64,000 bases of DNA from Methylocella tundrae (lineage in GTDB: Bacteria > Pseudomonadota > Alphaproteobacteria > Rhizobiales > Beijerinckiaceae): contig NZ_CP139089.1 in the NCBI RefSeq assembly GCF_038024855.1, positions 124,001 to 188,000 of the forward strand, given 5' to 3'. Below are positions 45,439-54,685 of this stretch, one piece after another. The position numbers were made by a program, and so were the translations under genes. The notes below the pieces were generated by a model that was not told the origin of the DNA, did no database searches, and saw only the letters and a list, made by a program, of their open reading frames with translations. Each line of letters starts with the position of its first letter. The stretch's first letter is position 1.

Positions 45439-45656
45439 TGCCCCTAATTCGCGTCCTGGCGCTCCCGCCTGCCGTCTTGGATGCTTGACGGAAAGCCGCG
45501 TTGCTGAAATCGCGCCATGCGGACGCAGCTTTCCATTGGCTCCGACAAAAATTTCGAAGAAAGTTTCATCCTGTGCGTGCAACCTCAGCAATTATGTTGT
45601 AAGCAAAAAACGGGCCGTTATCGTTTTCTGCGAACGCATTTGAGGTCGATCTAAAC

Positions 45657-47216
45657 ATGGCGCTTAGCACTAAGCTCATGATGCGCCAGGGACAGTCCCT
45701 GGTCATGACGCCGCAGCTTTTACAGGCGATCAAGCTTCTGCAATTTTCCAATATGGAATTGACCGCTTTCGTCCAGGAGGAGCTGGAACGCAACCCTCTC
45801 CTTGAGCGCGCCGAGGATGCGCCCGATCCGCTGGAGTCGCGCGGCGTCGAAGTCGGCGCGGACGCGGGCGACGCGCCGACCAGTCCCGATTTCAATGAAC
45901 CGAGCGAGGCGGACTGGAATTCGGAGTCGTTTGCGACCGATCGCGGCGCTCTCGAGCAGAGCCTTGGAACCGAACTTTCCAACACCTTCGATGACGAGCG
46001 GACGGCGGCGCCGCTGGAATATGTCGAACATCTCGAAGGCGCCGGCCTTTCGGCGACCTCCTGGTCCGGATCGTCCGGGGGCGGGGCGGGGGATGGAGAA
46101 ACGGCCAATCTCGAGGCCTACGCGGCGGCGCCGACCAATCTCAAGGATCACCTTGAAGCGCAATTGACCCTTGCCACGACCGATCGGATCGAGCGCCTGA
46201 TCGGCCAGGTGCTGATCGATTCCATCGACGACGCCGGTTATTACGCCGATTCCCTCGCCGAGACGGCCGCCCGTCTGCAGGCGCCGCTTGAGCGGGTCGA
46301 GCGCGTCCTCAAGATCATTCAGGGTTTTGACCCTTCTGGCGTGGGCGCCCGCGACCTCGCCGAATGCCTCGCCATCCAGCTGCGTGAACGCGACCGTTTC
46401 GATCCGGCGATGCAGGCTCTCGTCGCCAATCTCGGCCTGCTGGCGAAGCGCGATTTCTCCGCCCTGCGAAAGATCTGCAACGTCGATGAGGAAGACATCG
46501 TCGACATGCTGGCCGAGATCCGTCAGCTCGACCCAAAGCCGGGGCGGGCCTTCGGCGGCGGCTCGATTCAGCCGCTCGTGCCAGATGTCATCGTCCGCGC
46601 CTTGGCGGGTGGCGCGTGGCACGTCGAACTCAACACGGAAGTATTGCCGCGCATTCTCGTCAACAACAGCTATGCGACGCGGGTGACGAAATCGAACGCC
46701 AGCGACGTCGACAGGACATTCATGTCGACCTGCATGCAGACCGCCAACTGGTTGACGAAAAGCCTTGAACAGAGGGCGCGCACAATCTTGAAGGTTTCAA
46801 GCGAAATCGTGCGTCAGCAGGATGCGTTCTTCCGTCTCGGCGTCGAACATTTGCGACCGCTCAATCTCAAGACCATCGCCGAGGCGATCGGCATGCACGA
46901 GTCGACGGTTTCGCGCGTCACCTCGAACAAATATATGGCGACGCCGCGTGGGCTGTTTGAACTAAAATATTTTTTCACCGCCTCGATCGCCTCTCACAAT
47001 GGCGGGGACGCCCATTCGGCGGAATCGGTGCGCTTCCGCATTCGCAATATGATCGATCAGGAAACACCGGGCGACATTTTGTCCGATGACGCAATTGTCG
47101 CCAAGCTGAAGGAAGCCAATATCGACATTGCGCGGCGGACAGTGGCGAAATATCGGGAAAGCCTCAAAATTCGTTCATCGGTCGAGCGCCGCAGAGAAAA
47201 GGCGCAAGCCTATTGA
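45657..47216 (+). CDS. rpoN: RNA polymerase sigma-54 factor
   Basis: RpoN directs RNA polymerase to -24/-12 promoters and needs an enhancer-binding ATPase. The 519-aa product shows region I MALSTKLMMRQGQSLVMTPQLLQAIKLLQ, an acidic region II, the core-binding domain (DPSGVGARDLAECLAIQL), the HTH (ESTVSRVTSNKYM) and the RpoN box ARRTVAKYRE near the C-terminus. It follows lptB in the order typical of Proteobacteria. The usual next gene, hpf, is absent (see 47217). Confidence 0.96.
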   Translation: MALSTKLMMRQGQSLVMTPQLLQAIKLLQFSNMELTAFVQEELERNPLLERAEDAPDPLESRGVEVGADAGDAPTSPDFNEPSEADWNSESFATDRGALEQSLGTELSNTFDDERTAAPLEYVEHLEGAGLSATSWSGSSGGGAGDGETANLEAYAAAPTNLKDHLEAQLTLATTDRIERLIGQVLIDSIDDAGYYADSLAETAARLQAPLERVERVLKIIQGFDPSGVGARDLAECLAIQLRERDRFDPAMQALVANLGLLAKRDFSALRKICNVDEEDIVDMLAEIRQLDPKPGRAFGGGSIQPLVPDVIVRALAGGAWHVELNTEVLPRILVNNSYATRVTKSNASDVDRTFMSTCMQTANWLTKSLEQRARTILKVSSEIVRQQDAFFRLGVEHLRPLNLKTIAEAIGMHESTVSRVTSNKYMATPRGLFELKYFFTASIASHNGGDAHSAESVRFRIRNMIDQETPGDILSDDAIVAKLKEANIDIARRTVAKYRESLKIRSSVERRREKAQAY

Positions 47217-47802
47217 GCTTTGCGCGGCTGCCAAAATGGCGTGAAGCCGCCTGACTTTGCGTAACAAACAGGCGCCACGCGGGATCAACTCACCCGCATG
47301 GCCCATGTCTTATTGTCTCGGCCTGGCTAAATTTATTTTGAGCAGCTATGAGGCCTGCTCAGCCGTCCACAGGCAAATCTTGACTTCGAGGTCCGCCACG
47401 CCTAACGCTGCCCCAAAAGGGCGGCTGTGAAGGTCGGCGTCGGCGGAGGAAGGAAGACGGTGGGCTTGCGCGATTCAAAAGGAAGGCCGCGATTGCGCGC
47501 GAAGCGGATCTGACGCCGCAGGTTCAGCGTAACGCCAACTCAGGCTTAGTCGCTTCAGCTGGAGGCCCGCCGCATTCGTGGCGGGGCCTGGGCAGGAGCT
47601 TAGATTTGACGCCGCAGGAACGCCCTCTTTGCTTTTTATGTCACGCTTCGATGGCCGAACGAATGTCGTCCAACGCCGTTTCAACGGGCGTGCTGAATCG
47701 ACCCGGCGGCGCTGGACCTTGCGATATAAGCGCGGCTTGCGATAGAAGGATTGTTTGCCGCTCGCTTCCTATTATCGATTCGCCTTGATCCTTATCGGCT
47801 GA
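47217..47802. other. 586-base gap between rpoN and ptsN, no gene found
   Basis: In most Proteobacteria this place holds hpf/raiA (ribosome hibernation factor). No frame here matches its usual motifs. A 12-base direct repeat, TGACGCCGCAGG, occurs at 47511 and 47607. A weak hairpin GCGGG/CCCGC (47279-47297) may end the rpoN transcript. The ptsN promoter should lie in the right part. Confidence 0.5.
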
Positions 47803-48303
47803 ATGTCTGCACGGGCGCAGAGCAGATTGCTTGGACTGACTTTATTGACAAACCTGATCACTCCCGAGGCGATCATCCCCTCGCTGAAGGCAAATTCGAA
47901 GAAGCAGGCGCTTCAGGAATTGAGCGAACGCGCCGCTGATCTTTCCGGTCTGCCCGCGCGGGAAATCCTCGACGCATTGATTCAGCGGGAGCGTCTCGGC
48001 TCGACGGGTGCTGGCGACGGCATTGCGATCCCGCACGCCAAGCTCGCCAAGGCGCATTCAATGTTCGGCATTTTTGCGCGCACGCCGCGCCCGATCGATT
48101 TCGAATCGATCGATGGGGCGCCTGTCGATCTGATTTTTCTCCTGGTGGCGCCGGAGTCCGCGGGGGCCGATCATCTGAAGGCGCTCGCCCGCCTCGCCCG
48201 CATGCTGCGCGATCCGGCGACGACAGCGAAGCTACGCGCTGCGCGCGACGTCAACGCTCTTTACGCGGTGCTCAGCGAGGAGGCGGCTTCGCACGCGGCG
48301 TAA
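47803..48303 (+). CDS. ptsN: PTS IIA-like nitrogen regulatory protein
   Basis: PtsN is the EIIA-Ntr phosphoacceptor that links the nitrogen-PTS to potassium and nitrogen control. The 166-aa product shows ITPEAIIPSLKANSKKQALQELSERAA, GDGIAIPHAKL with the phosphorylated His78, and FGIFARTPRPIDFESIDGAPVDLIFLLVAPE. The ATG at 47803 gives a slightly long N-terminus; a TTG start about 15 residues in would match shorter homologues. It is near rpoN as usual, but the gene between them is missing. Confidence 0.92.
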   Translation: MSARAQSRLLGLTLLTNLITPEAIIPSLKANSKKQALQELSERAADLSGLPAREILDALIQRERLGSTGAGDGIAIPHAKLAKAHSMFGIFARTPRPIDFESIDGAPVDLIFLLVAPESAGADHLKALARLARMLRDPATTAKLRAARDVNALYAVLSEEAASHAA

Positions 48304-48317
48304 TTGTCCGCCCGCGT

Positions 48318-49316
48318 TCACCGCCATGCTCGCGCCTGATAATCGATCATATATTTTTGCGGGGAGGCGGCGATCGCCGCCATGCCTGGCAGGACGACGT
48401 CGCTGGCGACGACAAGCCGTGTTCCGATTCCTTTCATCATTTCGACGAAGGGCGCCTTGTCCTCGAAACGAGCGCGGAATTTCGAGGGTTCGAGAAAGGC
48501 CGTGAGGCGCGGCAATATCCCGCCGGAAAAGGTGACGCCGCCCTTGGCCAGCAGATTGAGGGTGAGATCGCCCGCACAGCGGGCGGTAAGGGCCCAGACG
48601 AGACCAAGCGTTCGCGCTTCCTCGCCGTCCGGCCGGGCGTGCGCCTGCTCGACCAGCGCGATTTCATCCAGCGCGGGCGAGACAATGCCAGCCGCCTCGC
48701 AGCGCGCGTGGTGGAGGCGGACCAGCCCCGGACCCGACAAAATCGTCTCGGCGCTAACCCTTCCGTGAGCCGAAATGTCGATATGAGGCCAAATCTCGGC
48801 TTCGATCGCGCCGACGGGCCCGAAATCCACATGCCCGGCCTCGCTCGCCAGGGCAAGAAATCGCCCCTCGACCTCGATGAGCGCCGCGGCGCCGAGGCCT
48901 GTGCCGACGCCGATGACGAGCTGAACCCCAGGTTGCGGCGGGATCGGCGCTCCGATCGGCGTCGTCCAGTCATGCTCAAGCGCGGGAAGAGAGAGCGCCT
49001 GCGCTTCAAAGTCGTTGAGAAGCAGACCTTGATCCAGTCCAAGCTCCTGCGCGACAAGCGCTCCGTCGATCGACCAGGCCGCATTGGTGAGCTGGACGCT
49101 GCGGCCGAAAATGGGGCCCGCGGCGCAGGCGATCATCGAGCGCGGCCTGGCGTCGAAGCCGGCGATCGCGGCGGCCGTCGCGGCTTCAAAGCTTTCATAG
49201 GCCGCCGTCTTGACCGGGAGGCCCGGCAGGAGAGGCGCGTCAGGACTGCTCTTCAGCGCAAAACGCGCGTTGGTGCCGCCTATGTCGCAGAGCAGAACCG
49301 GAAAAGGAAACAGCAA
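48318..49316 (-). CDS. glk: glucokinase
   Basis: Glk phosphorylates glucose with ATP. The 332-aa product shows [15 protein letters not shown] (phosphate-1), [13 protein letters not shown] with the catalytic Asp, [11 protein letters not shown] and [10 protein letters not shown] (the sugar-binding His/Glu region), and [11 protein letters not shown] (adenosine motif). It matches the bacterial Glk type and not the ROK type. It ends 14 bases from ptsN on the opposite strand and is divergent from the fumarase gene. Confidence 0.93.
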   Translation of the reverse strand: MLFPFPVLLCDIGGTNARFALKSSPDAPLLPGLPVKTAAYESFEAATAAAIAGFDARPRSMIACAAGPIFGRSVQLTNAAWSIDGALVAQELGLDQGLLLNDFEAQALSLPALEHDWTTPIGAPIPPQPGVQLVIGVGTGLGAAALIEVEGRFLALASEAGHVDFGPVGAIEAEIWPHIDISAHGRVSAETILSGPGLVRLHHARCEAAGIVSPALDEIALVEQAHARPDGEEARTLGLVWALTARCAGDLTLNLLAKGGVTFSGGILPRLTAFLEPSKFRARFEDKAPFVEMMKGIGTRLVVASDVVLPGMAAIAASPQKYMIDYQARAWR

Positions 49317-49560
49317 GCGATCTGACTTTCATCGGTTTGCGGCGCGCCTGTCTGCACGCCATAACGAGCTGAAAACGCGGCAGCCGGAAAAGGTTTCCTT
49401 AAGCGGCGCAGTTGTTTTGCGAGGGGCCTTGGCCGGGCTGGTTTTGGAGCCTAAAATGGTTGACGCCCTAAGCGAGCTTAGGATTTTTGATTGCGCATCA
49501 TCTTTATCCGAGAACCGGCGTCCGTCCCCGGAAATGATGCTCAGGAACGAAGGCCTTGAG

Positions 49561-51177
49561 ATGACTTTCCAATATCATTCGCCATTTCCCCTCCGCAAGG
49601 ACGAGACGCCGTTTCGCAAGCTCGACTGTGAGGGAGTGCGGCTCGAGACTTTCGGATCGCGCGAATTTCTCGTCGTCGACCGCGAGGCGATCCGCGCGCT
49701 GGCGGAAGCGGCGATGTCGGACATCAATCACCTCCTGCGTCCGTCCCATCTGGCGCAGCTCGCCAAAATCCTCGACGATCCGGAGGCGAGCTCAAACGAC
49801 AAATTTGTCGCCTATGATCTGTTGAAGAACGCCAATATCGCCGCCGGCGGCGTCTTGCCGATGTGCCAGGACACCGGCACCGCTATCGTCATGGGCAAGA
49901 AGGGCAGGCTGGTCTTTACGGAGGGTGACGACCCGAGCGCCATAGCCGAAGGCATTCGCGATGCTTATGCGAAGAAAAACCTGCGCTATTCGCAACTCGC
50001 GCCCCTCAGCATGTTCGAGGAACTCAACACCAAAACCAATCTGCCGGCGCAGATCGAAATCTATGCCGAGGGCGAGGACGCCTATAAGTTCCTGTTTATC
50101 GCCAAGGGCGGCGGTTCGGCCAATAAGACCTATCTTTTCCAGGGCACGCCGTCGCTCCTGACGCATGACCGCCTCGTCGAATTTTTGCGCGAGAAAATCC
50201 TGACGCTTGGCACCGCGGCCTGCCCGCCCTACCATCTCGCCATCGTCATCGGCGGCACCTCGGCGGAATTGAACCTCAAAACCGTCAAGCTCGCCTCGAC
50301 GCATTACCTTGATCAACTGCCGACCCAGGGCGGTGAAGACGGCCACGCCTTCCGCGATCTCGAAATGGAGGCGGAAATTCTGAGTCTCACGCAGGCTTCC
50401 GGCATTGGCGCGCAGTTCGGCGGCAAGTATTTCTGCCATGACGTGCGCGTCATCCGGCTGCCACGCCACGGCGCCTCGCTGCCGATCGGGCTCGGGGTCT
50501 CCTGTTCAGCCGACAGGCAGGCGCTCGGCGAGATCAACCGGCATGGCGTTTTTCTCGAAGAACTTGAACATGATCCGGCGCGTTTTCTCCCCGCCATTGA
50601 CGAGGCGGCGCTCGGCGGTTCGGTCGTCAGGATCGACCTGACCCGGCCGATGCCCGAGATTCTCGCCGAGCTGACGAAGCATCCAATCAAGACCCGGCTG
50701 TCACTCACGGGGCCGATGATTGTCGCGCGCGATCTCGCCCATGCCAAGATCCGCGAAAGGCTGGAGAGCGGCCAGCCGCTGCCCGACTATTTCAAGAACC
50801 ATCCGGTCTATTACGCGGGCCCTGCGAAAACGCCGCAAGGCTTCGCCTCCGGCTCCTTCGGCCCGACGACGGCGGGCCGCATGGATTCCTATGTCGAGCA
50901 GTTCCAGGCGGCCGGCGGCTCGATGGTGATGCTCGCCAAAGGCAATCGCTCGCCGCAGGTGCGCGAGGCCTGCGCCAGGCATCATGGCTTTTATCTCGGC
51001 TCGGTCGGCGGCGCCGCGGCGCGCCTCGCGCAGGACTGCATCAAGAAGGTCGACGTTCTGGAATACCCCGAACTCGGCATGGAGGCGGTGTGGCGCATCG
51101 AAGTCGAGAATTTCCCTGCCTTCATCGTCATCGACGACAAGGGCAACGACTTTTTCAAGGAGCTCAATCTGGGGTGA
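49561..51177 (+). CDS. class I fumarate hydratase
   Basis: Class I fumarase interconverts fumarate and malate in the citric acid cycle with a 4Fe-4S cluster. The 538-aa product shows [35 protein letters not shown] and [32 protein letters not shown], which carry the three cluster cysteines, and the C-terminal fumarase beta domain with [31 protein letters not shown]. The ATG at 49561 has GAAGG seven bases upstream; the longer frame from 49210 would run through the glk promoter. It converges with greB, with only 10 bases between the stops. Confidence 0.93.
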   Translation: MTFQYHSPFPLRKDETPFRKLDCEGVRLETFGSREFLVVDREAIRALAEAAMSDINHLLRPSHLAQLAKILDDPEASSNDKFVAYDLLKNANIAAGGVLPMCQDTGTAIVMGKKGRLVFTEGDDPSAIAEGIRDAYAKKNLRYSQLAPLSMFEELNTKTNLPAQIEIYAEGEDAYKFLFIAKGGGSANKTYLFQGTPSLLTHDRLVEFLREKILTLGTAACPPYHLAIVIGGTSAELNLKTVKLASTHYLDQLPTQGGEDGHAFRDLEMEAEILSLTQASGIGAQFGGKYFCHDVRVIRLPRHGASLPIGLGVSCSADRQALGEINRHGVFLEELEHDPARFLPAIDEAALGGSVVRIDLTRPMPEILAELTKHPIKTRLSLTGPMIVARDLAHAKIRERLESGQPLPDYFKNHPVYYAGPAKTPQGFASGSFGPTTAGRMDSYVEQFQAAGGSMVMLAKGNRSPQVREACARHHGFYLGSVGGAAARLAQDCIKKVDVLEYPELGMEAVWRIEVENFPAFIVIDDKGNDFFKELNLG

Positions 51178-51187
51178 GCAGGAACGC

Positions 51188-51730
51188 TCAATAAGCGATC
51201 TTGAGGATCTCGATGCGCTCGATGCCCTTTGGCGTCCTCACCTCGACGATGTCGCCAGCCTCGGCTTTGAGAAGGGCTTTGGCGATGGGCGAGATCCAGC
51301 TCACTTCGCCAAACTCCGAGCGCGCTTCGTCGACGCCGACGATGCGCACGCGTTTCGTCTCGTTCTGCGACGTCAGATAGTCGACAGTGGCGCCGAAGAA
51401 TACGCGGCTGTGGTTGGTCTGGCGCGCTGGATCGACAACCTCGGCGATTTCCATTCTCTTGCGCAGGAAACGCAGGCGGCGGTCGATTTCGCGCAGGCGG
51501 CGCTTGCCATAAATATAATCGCCATTTTCGGAGCGGTCGCCATTGCCGGCCGCCCAGGAGACCGTTTCGACGACCTTGGGCCGCTCGACCTGTTGCAACT
51601 CCGCAAATTCGGCCTGCATCCGCGCCAAGCCTTGGGGCGTGATGTAATTCTTGAGACCGGCGGGAAGCGGGGCAATCTCGTCTTCGAGATCGTCGTCGCC
51701 GTCGATTTCCTTGGTGAAGGCTTTGCTCAT
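51188..51730 (-). CDS. greB: transcription elongation factor GreB
   Basis: GreB rescues backtracked RNA polymerase by stimulating transcript cleavage. The 180-aa product has the N-terminal coiled coil with GNGDRSENGDYIYGKRRLREIDRRLRFLRKRME, whose Asp-x-x-Glu tip (DRSEN) acts at the active centre, and the C-terminal domain with VFFGATVDYL and ISPIAKALLKAEAGDIVEVRTPKG. KRRLREIDRR and VFFGA are GreB marks, not GreA. ATG 51730 gives MSKAFTKEIDGDDD; the frame extends nine residues upstream. Confidence 0.92.
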   Translation of the reverse strand: MSKAFTKEIDGDDDLEDEIAPLPAGLKNYITPQGLARMQAEFAELQQVERPKVVETVSWAAGNGDRSENGDYIYGKRRLREIDRRLRFLRKRMEIAEVVDPARQTNHSRVFFGATVDYLTSQNETKRVRIVGVDEARSEFGEVSWISPIAKALLKAEAGDIVEVRTPKGIERIEILKIAY

Positions 51731-51814
51731 CGCCGCAAGATGGGCCGCGGCGAGCATCCTTTCAAGTCCGCTCCACTCAACAGCGGGCGCCGAGGGGAAG
51801 CGAGGTTTGATAGC

Positions 51815-53164
51815 CTAATGTTCGGCCTGAGCAAGCGCCGGGTTGCTCGACGAGGTGCCCTCGCTCGTCGTCGCGGGCCTGGCGGCGCTGTCGCTCCGAT
51901 GCGGCGGCAGAGGAACATCCGCGAATTGCGGCACCAGCGGCTCGTTGGCCGCAACCGGCGCCGGCGCTGCGGGCTCTGCCGGCTCCGCTGGTTTTTCGCC
52001 GCCGAAAAGGTGCACGAACATCCAGGGCTTCTCGGCCTCTTTCGCTGGCGCCGTGGGCGCGATGGCTCCGGTAACGTCCCGCGCGTCGGCGAGTTTGACA
52101 TCCGGCGCCGACGCATTGAGTTTGCCCGCCGCCATCTGCACCACGGGCGACGCGCGGCCCTTCCTGGCTTTGCCTTCGTCGAGCGCGATGTCGATAGGTC
52201 CGCGCGCCAAGGCGTCCGGCCGGCTCGCATAAGCGAAGATGGAGGAGAAGCTCGGATGGCCGCCGCCATCGGCGTAGACCGTGCGCACCGGCTTCACGCC
52301 CTGCGCCGCCAATTCGGCGACCTTGGCGTCATCGCGCGTTTCTTTCGCGGCGACCAGATTGCGCACGCCTTCATCCTGCTTCAACTGGGGGCACGGGCCA
52401 TCCGGATCAAAGCGTCCATTCACCGGAGTCGCATTGAAGACATAGTGCTTGCTACAGACGCCGACCGTCACCTCTTGCTGCGTCACCTCGAAATTATCCG
52501 AGCCTTCCTTCAACTGCTTCCAGAAGCCGATGTTGGGATCAAGCCGGTACTTGGCCATGTTCTCTGCTGTCATGCGGAAGGGATAGGACTGCATCTGCAC
52601 TTCGCGCTGGCCGGCGGAAAAACCCTCCCGCACAATGGCGTAGATTTCGCCGATCTGGGGGTCGGTCATCGAGAAGCAGCCCGCTGACGAACAAATGCCG
52701 TGCACCATGATCGAGCCGCCGTCATGCCCGAGAGCGCGATCATAGGCATTGGGATAGCCGACGTTGAAAGCGAGGTAGTAAGCGGAATTCGGCTTCATCT
52801 GCGCCGGCGTGATCGAATAGAAACCCTCCGGCACCTGGCGGTCGCCCTCTCGCGTCTTGGGACCAAGCTGTCCCGACCAGCGGCAGACGGGATAGGTCTT
52901 CAAAAGAGCGTAGCGCCCGTCCGACTTCATTTTCCAGATTTCGAGCTCTGATTCCTTCTTATAAGTGCGGATGAGGACCGGCGCCGCCTTGGTCGTGTCC
53001 TTTTCCTTCATCAGGGCGAGGGTTTCGGGCGCGATCGGCGCATAGGCGCGCGAATTTGAGCCAAGGCCGCCCTCATCGCACCCCGACAAGAAAGTTGCGG
53101 CGGCGGCGATCAGCGCAAAGGCTCCGATGCGGAAAGAGAGAGCGCTTTTGGAACTCATTTGCAT
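51815..53164 (-). CDS. murein L,D-transpeptidase, lipoprotein
   Basis: The 449-aa protein begins with a lipoprotein signal peptide (IGAFALIAAAATFLSGCDEGG; lipidated Cys29). The YkuD-type catalytic domain (about 60-215) shows KKESELEIWKMKSDGRYALLKTYPVCRWSG, KTREGDRQVPEGFYSI and the active-site signature IMVHGICSSAGCFSMTD with His and Cys. Such enzymes make 3-3 cross-links in murein or attach outer-membrane proteins to it. The C-terminal 100 residues are Pro/Ala-rich and probably disordered. A promoter lies at 53205. Confidence 0.87.
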   Translation of the reverse strand: MQMSSKSALSFRIGAFALIAAAATFLSGCDEGGLGSNSRAYAPIAPETLALMKEKDTTKAAPVLIRTYKKESELEIWKMKSDGRYALLKTYPVCRWSGQLGPKTREGDRQVPEGFYSITPAQMKPNSAYYLAFNVGYPNAYDRALGHDGGSIMVHGICSSAGCFSMTDPQIGEIYAIVREGFSAGQREVQMQSYPFRMTAENMAKYRLDPNIGFWKQLKEGSDNFEVTQQEVTVGVCSKHYVFNATPVNGRFDPDGPCPQLKQDEGVRNLVAAKETRDDAKVAELAAQGVKPVRTVYADGGGHPSFSSIFAYASRPDALARGPIDIALDEGKARKGRASPVVQMAAGKLNASAPDVKLADARDVTGAIAPTAPAKEAEKPWMFVHLFGGEKPAEPAEPAAPAPVAANEPLVPQFADVPLPPHRSDSAARPATTSEGTSSSNPALAQAEH

Positions 53165-53562
53165 CTCGCGCGTTCAATCAGGTTTTGATCTGCGGCTGGG
53201 CTATAGTGTACAGCCCTTATCCCTATTGGCAAGCTGCCGAACCCGGCCAGATTTCACGCTCAAAGGTTAAATAAACCCTTTGAATGGAACGCAAAATCGC
53301 AACAGGCCATCATGATCAGCCAACCATCGGCCAATTGCAGATTTGACGTCGGAGGCTCATTCGATTCGTGCGCCCCGAAGCCCTCTCAATCTCCGTCTCC
53401 AAAACGGCAGGAGTGAGGCGAAGCTTGCGGCAGCCTTGCTGCCAGGTTTCGCGGCCCGTGAAGCAAGGCTCCGCGCCCGAACGGGGGCGGCGTTAACTCC
53501 GAATCTGAAAATTGTTTCTGTCTGTGGCCCTGATGCAACGCCGGGCGGCGACCCTCAGCCGA
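53165..53562. other. intergenic region between accA and the L,D-transpeptidase gene
   Basis: This 398-base gap holds the transpeptidase promoter (53205-53232) and an AT-rich stretch near 53260-53300. No coding frame, repeat or RNA gene was recognised in the rest. Confidence 0.45.
53205..53232 (-). promoter_or_regulatory. promoter of the L,D-transpeptidase gene
   Basis: On the minus strand TTGCCA and TACACT are spaced by 16 bases, about 40 bases before the start codon, a good match to the housekeeping consensus. Confidence 0.5.
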
Positions 53563-54516
53563 TCAAAGAGCGCGCCCAATGGCGAGAAATTTATCCGCGC
53601 GGCTGCTCTTGATTTCATCATGCGACAGGATGAGGAGGCTCTCGAGCGCGCTCTCGATGGCGTCGCCAACGGCGGTGATGGCCGCCGCCGGATCACGATG
53701 CGCGCCGCCAATGGGTTCGGGGATGACGCCATCGATTATCCCGAACTTATAAAGATCCTGCGCTGTGATTTTCATGGTGGTGGCAGCGTCTTCCGCCTTC
53801 GCGGCGTCGCGCCAGAGGATCGACGCCGAGGCCTCGGGCGAGGCGACCGTGTAGATCGCATGCTCAAGCATCAAGACCCGGTTGCAGCTGGCGATGGCGA
53901 TGGCGCCGCCCGAGCCGCCTTCGCCGACGACCGCGGCGATGTTGGGCACGCCGAGCGAGAGCGAGGCGTCCGTCGCCCGCGCAATGGCTTCAGCCTGGCC
54001 GCGCTCCTCCGCGTCGACGCCGGGAAAAGCGCCGGGCGTATCGACCAGCGAGATGACCGGCAGATTGAACCGATCGGCGAGCTGCATCACGCGCACGGCT
54101 TTGCGGTAGCCTTCGGGCCGCGCCATGCCGAAATTATGCTTGATCCTTGCCGCGGTGTCGGTGCCTTTTTCCTGCCCCATGATGCACACCGAGTAGCCGC
54201 GGAACCAGCCAAGGCCGCAGATCAGGGCGGCGTCCTCGCCGAATTGCCGATCGCCCGAGAGAGGTGTGAAACCGGTGATGAGGCCTTTGATATAATCATT
54301 GAAATGGGGGCGCTGCGGATGGCGCGCCACCTGCGTTTTCTGCCAGGGCGTCAGACTGGCGTAGATGTCGGCCAGCGCCTTCTCTGACTTGCCTTCCAGC
54401 CGCGCCAGCTCCTCGCTGATCGAGACGGCGTCGCCGCCGGATGCGAGCGAGCGCAGCTCCTGCACCTTGGCTTCGAGTTCAGCGACGGGTTTTTCAAAAT
54501 CGAGATAGCTTCGCAT
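53563..54516 (-). CDS. accA: acetyl-CoA carboxylase carboxyltransferase subunit alpha
   Basis: AccA with AccD transfers carboxyl from biotin to acetyl-CoA, the first step of fatty acid synthesis. The 317-aa product shows YLDFEKPVAELEAKVQELR, HPQRPHFNDYIKGL, FGMARPEGYRKAVRVM, DTPGAFPGVDAEERGQAEAIAR, GEGGSGGAIAIASCNRVLMLEHAIYTVASPEASASILWRD: all family hallmarks. ATG 54516 gives MRSYLDFEKPV. accD is not in the window. The downstream gene is the L,D-transpeptidase after a gap of about 400 bases; the RND operon ends 170 bases upstream. Confidence 0.96.
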   Translation of the reverse strand: MRSYLDFEKPVAELEAKVQELRSLASGGDAVSISEELARLEGKSEKALADIYASLTPWQKTQVARHPQRPHFNDYIKGLITGFTPLSGDRQFGEDAALICGLGWFRGYSVCIMGQEKGTDTAARIKHNFGMARPEGYRKAVRVMQLADRFNLPVISLVDTPGAFPGVDAEERGQAEAIARATDASLSLGVPNIAAVVGEGGSGGAIAIASCNRVLMLEHAIYTVASPEASASILWRDAAKAEDAATTMKITAQDLYKFGIIDGVIPEPIGGAHRDPAAAITAVGDAIESALESLLILSHDEIKSSRADKFLAIGRAL

Positions 54517-54685
54517 TGGCGCTGGCTTGGTTGAGGCATGATCATGCAAGGAAACAAGGGGCGACATGGTCAATCGATCATGCGTCGGGGAGGGCGGAAA
54601 CTGGCGATTTTGCAGCGCGAAGTCAAGGATTTGACGAAGCGGGGACACGCCGCGCGGTCAACCAGCCGGAATGGCGGGGAGGTTC

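Noticed and set aside
44197..45591. 464-codon open frame on the minus strand
   Set aside because: It is antisense to lptB and shows no domain.
47475..47684. possible remnant of hpf or a small gene between rpoN and ptsN
   Set aside because: The translated frames show no similarity to HPF/RaiA motifs and start signals are poor; no pseudogene could be supported.
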